Source: Geothrix oryzae
GTDB taxonomy: Bacteria > Acidobacteriota > Holophagae > Holophagales > Holophagaceae
DNA length: 64,000 nt
Direction of reading: 5' to 3'
NCBI RefSeq assembly: GCF_030295385.1
Contig: NZ_AP027079.1
Span: forward strand, 310,001-374,000
The position numbers were made by a program, and so were the translations under genes. The notes beneath the pieces were generated by a model, which made no database searches, was not told where the DNA came from, and worked only from the letters and a program-made list of their open reading frames with translations. This document shows positions 61,379 through 64,000 of the stretch, one piece after another (the first letter of the stretch is position 1; each line of letters begins with the position of its first letter).

Positions 61379-64000
61379 TCAGACCACGGCCTGAGCTTCC
61401 CCCAAAAGGCGTTTGTGGATGGCGGCGGCGGCCCGGCGGCCCTGGCCCATGGCCAGGATCACGGTGGCGCCGCCGGTGATGACATCGCCGCCTGCGAAGA
61501 CGCCCGGGAGGGAGGTCTCGCCGGTTTCATTGTCTACGACAACAACTCCGCCCTTGAGGGTCCGCAGTCCCTTTTCCGTCATGGCCAGGAGGGGGTTCAC
61601 ATCGAAGCCCAGCGCGACCACCAGGGTCTCGCAGGGGATCATGATGCGCTCGTCGGTCATCTTGGGGCTGCGGCGGCCGTCGGGGCCGGGCTCGCCCAGC
61701 TCCATCACGGCGCATTCGGCGTGGGTCATCCAGCCCTTCTCGTTGCCGTGGAGCTGGACGGGGGTGGTGAGGAACTTGAACTCGACCCCCTCCTCCATGG
61801 CGTGCTCGAGTTCTTCCTTGCGGGCCGTGGATTCATTGATGGTGCGGCGGTAGACCACCGTGACCTTCTCGGCGCCCATGCGGCGGGCGGCGCGCGAGGC
61901 GTCCATGGCGGTGTTGCCCGCGCCGACGATGATCACATTCTTGCCGATGGTCACGGGCGTGGAGTATTCGGGGAAGAGGTCGGCGCGCATGAGGTTGATG
62001 CGGGTGAGGAACTCGTTGGCGGTGTAGACGCCCTTGTACTCCTCGCCGGGGATGCCCATCATCTTGGGCAGGCCGGCACCGGTGCCCATGAAGATGGCGT
62101 CGTTCTCCTGGCGGAGATCCTCCAGCGTCATGCTGCGGCCCACCAGGGTGTTCATGACGAACTTCACGCCCAGGCGGCGGAGGGTGTCCACTTCCTGATC
62201 CACGATCTTGTTGGGCAGGCGGAACTCGGGGATGCCGTAGAGCATCACGCCGCCGGGCTTGTGGAGGGCGTCGTAGACGGTGACCTGGTGGCCCTTCTTG
62301 ATGAGTTCGCCCGCGACCGTGAGGCCCGCGGGCCCCGCGCCGATGACGGCGACCTTCTTGCCCGTGGCCGCCTCGACCGGGGGCAGCTCCTGGGAGCCCA
62401 GCATGGAGTCCGAGGCGAAGCGCTCCAGGCGGCCGATGGAGACGGGCAGGCCCTTGATGCCGACCACGCACTTGATCTCGCACTGCTTCTCCTGCGGGCA
62501 GACGCGGCCGCAGACGGAGCCCAGCGAGGAGCTCTCCTTGATGACGCGGGCCGCGGCCTGGGGATCGTCATTGACGATCTGCTGGAGGAAGGCCGGGATG
62601 TTGATGCTCACCGGGCAGCCTTCGATGCAGGCGGGATGCTTGCACATGATGCAGCGGGCGGCTTCCAGCTTGGCCTGCTCGGGCGACAGGCCCAGGCTCA
62701 CCTCATCGAAGTTGCACACGCGCAGCTCCGGCGGCTGGCAGGCCATCTCCTGGCGGGGGATCTTCATCTTCTGGCTGGGCTTGATGGCGCCCAGGTCCAG
62801 GTTCTGCCAGTCCAGCTCCGTCACGGGCTCGTTGAGATACTGCGAGTAGTCCACGGGGCCGGTGGCGGCCACGCGGCCGATCTTGCACTCGGAGGGATCG
62901 CAGATGTCCTTCTCCTCCTGCTTGTACCAGTCGGACCGCATGCGGAGCATGTTGAAGTCCACCTGGTGACCGTCGAAATCGGGGCCGTCGAAGCAGGCGA
63001 ACTTGGTCTGGCCGCCCACGCTGACGCGGCAGCCGCCGCACATGCCCGTGCCATCGACCATGAGGGCGTTGAGGCTCACGAGGGTGAAGATGCCGTGGGG
63101 CTTCGTCAGGTCGGACACGGCCCGCATCATGGGCAGGGGGCCCACCGCCACCACCTGGGCCACCTTCTCCCGGGCGATGATGTCCTTGAGGGCGTCGGTC
63201 ACCAGGCCCTGGCGGCCCAGGGTGCCGTCATCGGTGGTGATGATCAGTTCGGCGGAGGCCTTGCCCAGCTCGTCGGCCAGCAGCACGCGTTCCCGGCTGC
63301 GGCCGCCCAGGATGGTGATCACGCGGCGGCCCTTGGCGTGTAGCTCCTCGGCCGCGGGCAGGATGGCCGCGGACCCGTAGCCGCCGGCCATCAGGACGAT
63401 GGTGCCCTCCTCCACCAGCTCCGTGGGGGTGCCCATGGGGCCGGCCACGGCGTAGAGGCGGTCGCCCGCGCTGAGCCTGCCCATGGCCTGGGTCGTGGCG
63501 CCCACCTCCTGCATGATGAAGTGGATGTAGCCGCGGCGGGCATCGCCGCCGGCGAGGGTGAGGGGGATGCGCTCGCTCTCGGGGAAGGGGGCCACCATGA
63601 AGAACTGGCCGGGCTTGCGGCCCCGGGCCACCTGGGGGGCCTGCACGATGAAGGACCAGGTCTCGGGGGCGATGAGCTTCTTCTCGAGGATGAGGTAGCC
63701 GTCCTGGGTCTCGTCGTCGGACCAGTAGAGGGTCTTGCCCTTGAGCAGGGGGAGCATCAGGTGCTCCTCGGTCTCGATGTGCTCGCGGATCAGGTCCACC
63801 AGCCGCTGGCCCAGCAGGGTGAGGGAGCGGGGCGCGCGCACTTGGCCGTCGTTGATCTCGGCCAGCAGCTGCAGGTTCAGATCCCACATCTGGCGGTGGT
63901 CCTCGTGCAGGCGCTGGTGCAGGGATTCGGCGCCGATCTCCTCCAGGAGGGGGAACAGCTCCCGCTCCTCGGCCTCGTTGTGGACGCGCAGCACCTCGAA
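61379..64000 (-). CDS. Hemerythrin / FNR-like / GltA-like triple fusion (5' end outside window)
   Basis: 873 residues are visible; the frame continues past the right edge (FEVLRVHNEAEERELF is already inside a domain). Residues 1-85 are the end of a hemerythrin HHE domain (HNEAEE; HEDHRQMW; EHIETEEHLMLPLL). About 95-380 match the FAD/NAD ferredoxin reductase subunit of NfnA/SudB/DHODB, ending in a 2Fe-2S site with GMCGGCRV. About 400-873 match GltA/NfnB/SudA: cysteine clusters (CIMCKHPACIEGCP; CGRVCPQEKQC), FAD loop GAGPAGLTVAGEL, and NADPH loop GAGNTAMDASRAARRMGA. It may perform NADPH:ferredoxin transhydrogenation or bifurcation. Confidence 0.85.
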   Translation of the reverse strand, partial: FEVLRVHNEAEERELFPLLEEIGAESLHQRLHEDHRQMWDLNLQLLAEINDGQVRAPRSLTLLGQRLVDLIREHIETEEHLMLPLLKGKTLYWSDDETQDGYLILEKKLIAPETWSFIVQAPQVARGRKPGQFFMVAPFPESERIPLTLAGGDARRGYIHFIMQEVGATTQAMGRLSAGDRLYAVAGPMGTPTELVEEGTIVLMAGGYGSAAILPAAEELHAKGRRVITILGGRSRERVLLADELGKASAELIITTDDGTLGRQGLVTDALKDIIAREKVAQVVAVGPLPMMRAVSDLTKPHGIFTLVSLNALMVDGTGMCGGCRVSVGGQTKFACFDGPDFDGHQVDFNMLRMRSDWYKQEEKDICDPSECKIGRVAATGPVDYSQYLNEPVTELDWQNLDLGAIKPSQKMKIPRQEMACQPPELRVCNFDEVSLGLSPEQAKLEAARCIMCKHPACIEGCPVSINIPAFLQQIVNDDPQAAARVIKESSSLGSVCGRVCPQEKQCEIKCVVGIKGLPVSIGRLERFASDSMLGSQELPPVEAATGKKVAVIGAGPAGLTVAGELIKKGHQVTVYDALHKPGGVMLYGIPEFRLPNKIVDQEVDTLRRLGVKFVMNTLVGRSMTLEDLRQENDAIFMGTGAGLPKMMGIPGEEYKGVYTANEFLTRINLMRADLFPEYSTPVTIGKNVIIVGAGNTAMDASRAARRMGAEKVTVVYRRTINESTARKEELEHAMEEGVEFKFLTTPVQLHGNEKGWMTHAECAVMELGEPGPDGRRSPKMTDERIMIPCETLVVALGFDVNPLLAMTEKGLRTLKGGVVVVDNETGETSLPGVFAGGDVITGGATVILAMGQGRRAAAAIHKRLLGEAQAVV

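Overview
The window is a 64-kb piece of a GC-rich bacterial chromosome. Three OmcA/MtrC-type decaheme lipoproteins, a porin with two smaller multiheme lipoproteins, a fused ResB-CcsA cytochrome c maturation protein, 2-oxoacid:ferredoxin oxidoreductases and an EF-P with a Pro-Gly-Asn tip together suggest an anaerobic, metal- or electrode-reducing member of the Acidobacteriota, most like Holophagae/Geothrix. That placement is inferred from gene content; no rRNA gene is present.

Layout. 1-8.3 kb: the start of an unrecognised AT-richer gene, a small exported protein, argF, an exported polysaccharide deacetylase, an acyl-CoA carboxyltransferase with its biotin carrier, a CBS protein, a Tat-exported epimerase-like protein and an NTP-exchange-type transporter. 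8.3-13.3 kb: the threonine operon thrA-thrB-thrC, preceded by a short ORF rich in Thr and Met codons and a terminator with a competing antiterminator, i.e. a classical attenuator layout. 13.4-17.2 kb: a soluble hybrid histidine kinase, a glycerophosphodiesterase and an FAD oxidase. 17.3-20.6 kb: pyrH, tsf, rpsB, rpsI, rplM. 20.7-27.1 kb: a PseG-like protein, a pilin-like membrane protein, gamma carbonic anhydrase, a YeiH-type exporter, an aminotransferase, tRNA-Val(CAC), efp and a Crp/Fnr regulator.

27.1-35.2 kb: moeA and a molybdoenzyme operon (b-type membrane protein, NasC-like molybdopterin subunit, 4Fe-4S protein, Rieske protein, small membrane protein, HPP protein) next to an Fe-S Rrf2 regulator and a YwiC-like protein, probably a nitrate-type respiratory module. 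35.2-39.6 kb: ADP-forming acyl-CoA ligase with iorB and iorA, for fermentation of 2-keto acids from amino acids. 39.6-55.3 kb: the extracellular electron transfer island, with porin, pentaheme, penta/hexaheme and decaheme 1; decaheme 2 plus a secreted helix-hairpin-helix (HhH) protein; decaheme 3 plus a second HhH protein; then ResB-CcsA. 55.4-56.6 kb: two convergent Fe-S Rrf2 paralogues. 56.7-64 kb: a DHOD-like protein and pyruvate:ferredoxin oxidoreductase, then a hemerythrin-FNR-GltA fusion that runs off the right edge.

How the parts fit: ferredoxin-linked oxidation of pyruvate and keto acids feeds electrons to NAD(P)H, quinone and then the cytochrome conduits or the molybdoenzyme. A recurring GTGN-N6-TCACAA operator lies upstream of the Crp/Fnr gene itself, all three cytochrome units and one Rrf2 gene, so one redox or energy regulator may coordinate the island. 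No insertion sequence, CRISPR array or phage gene was seen.
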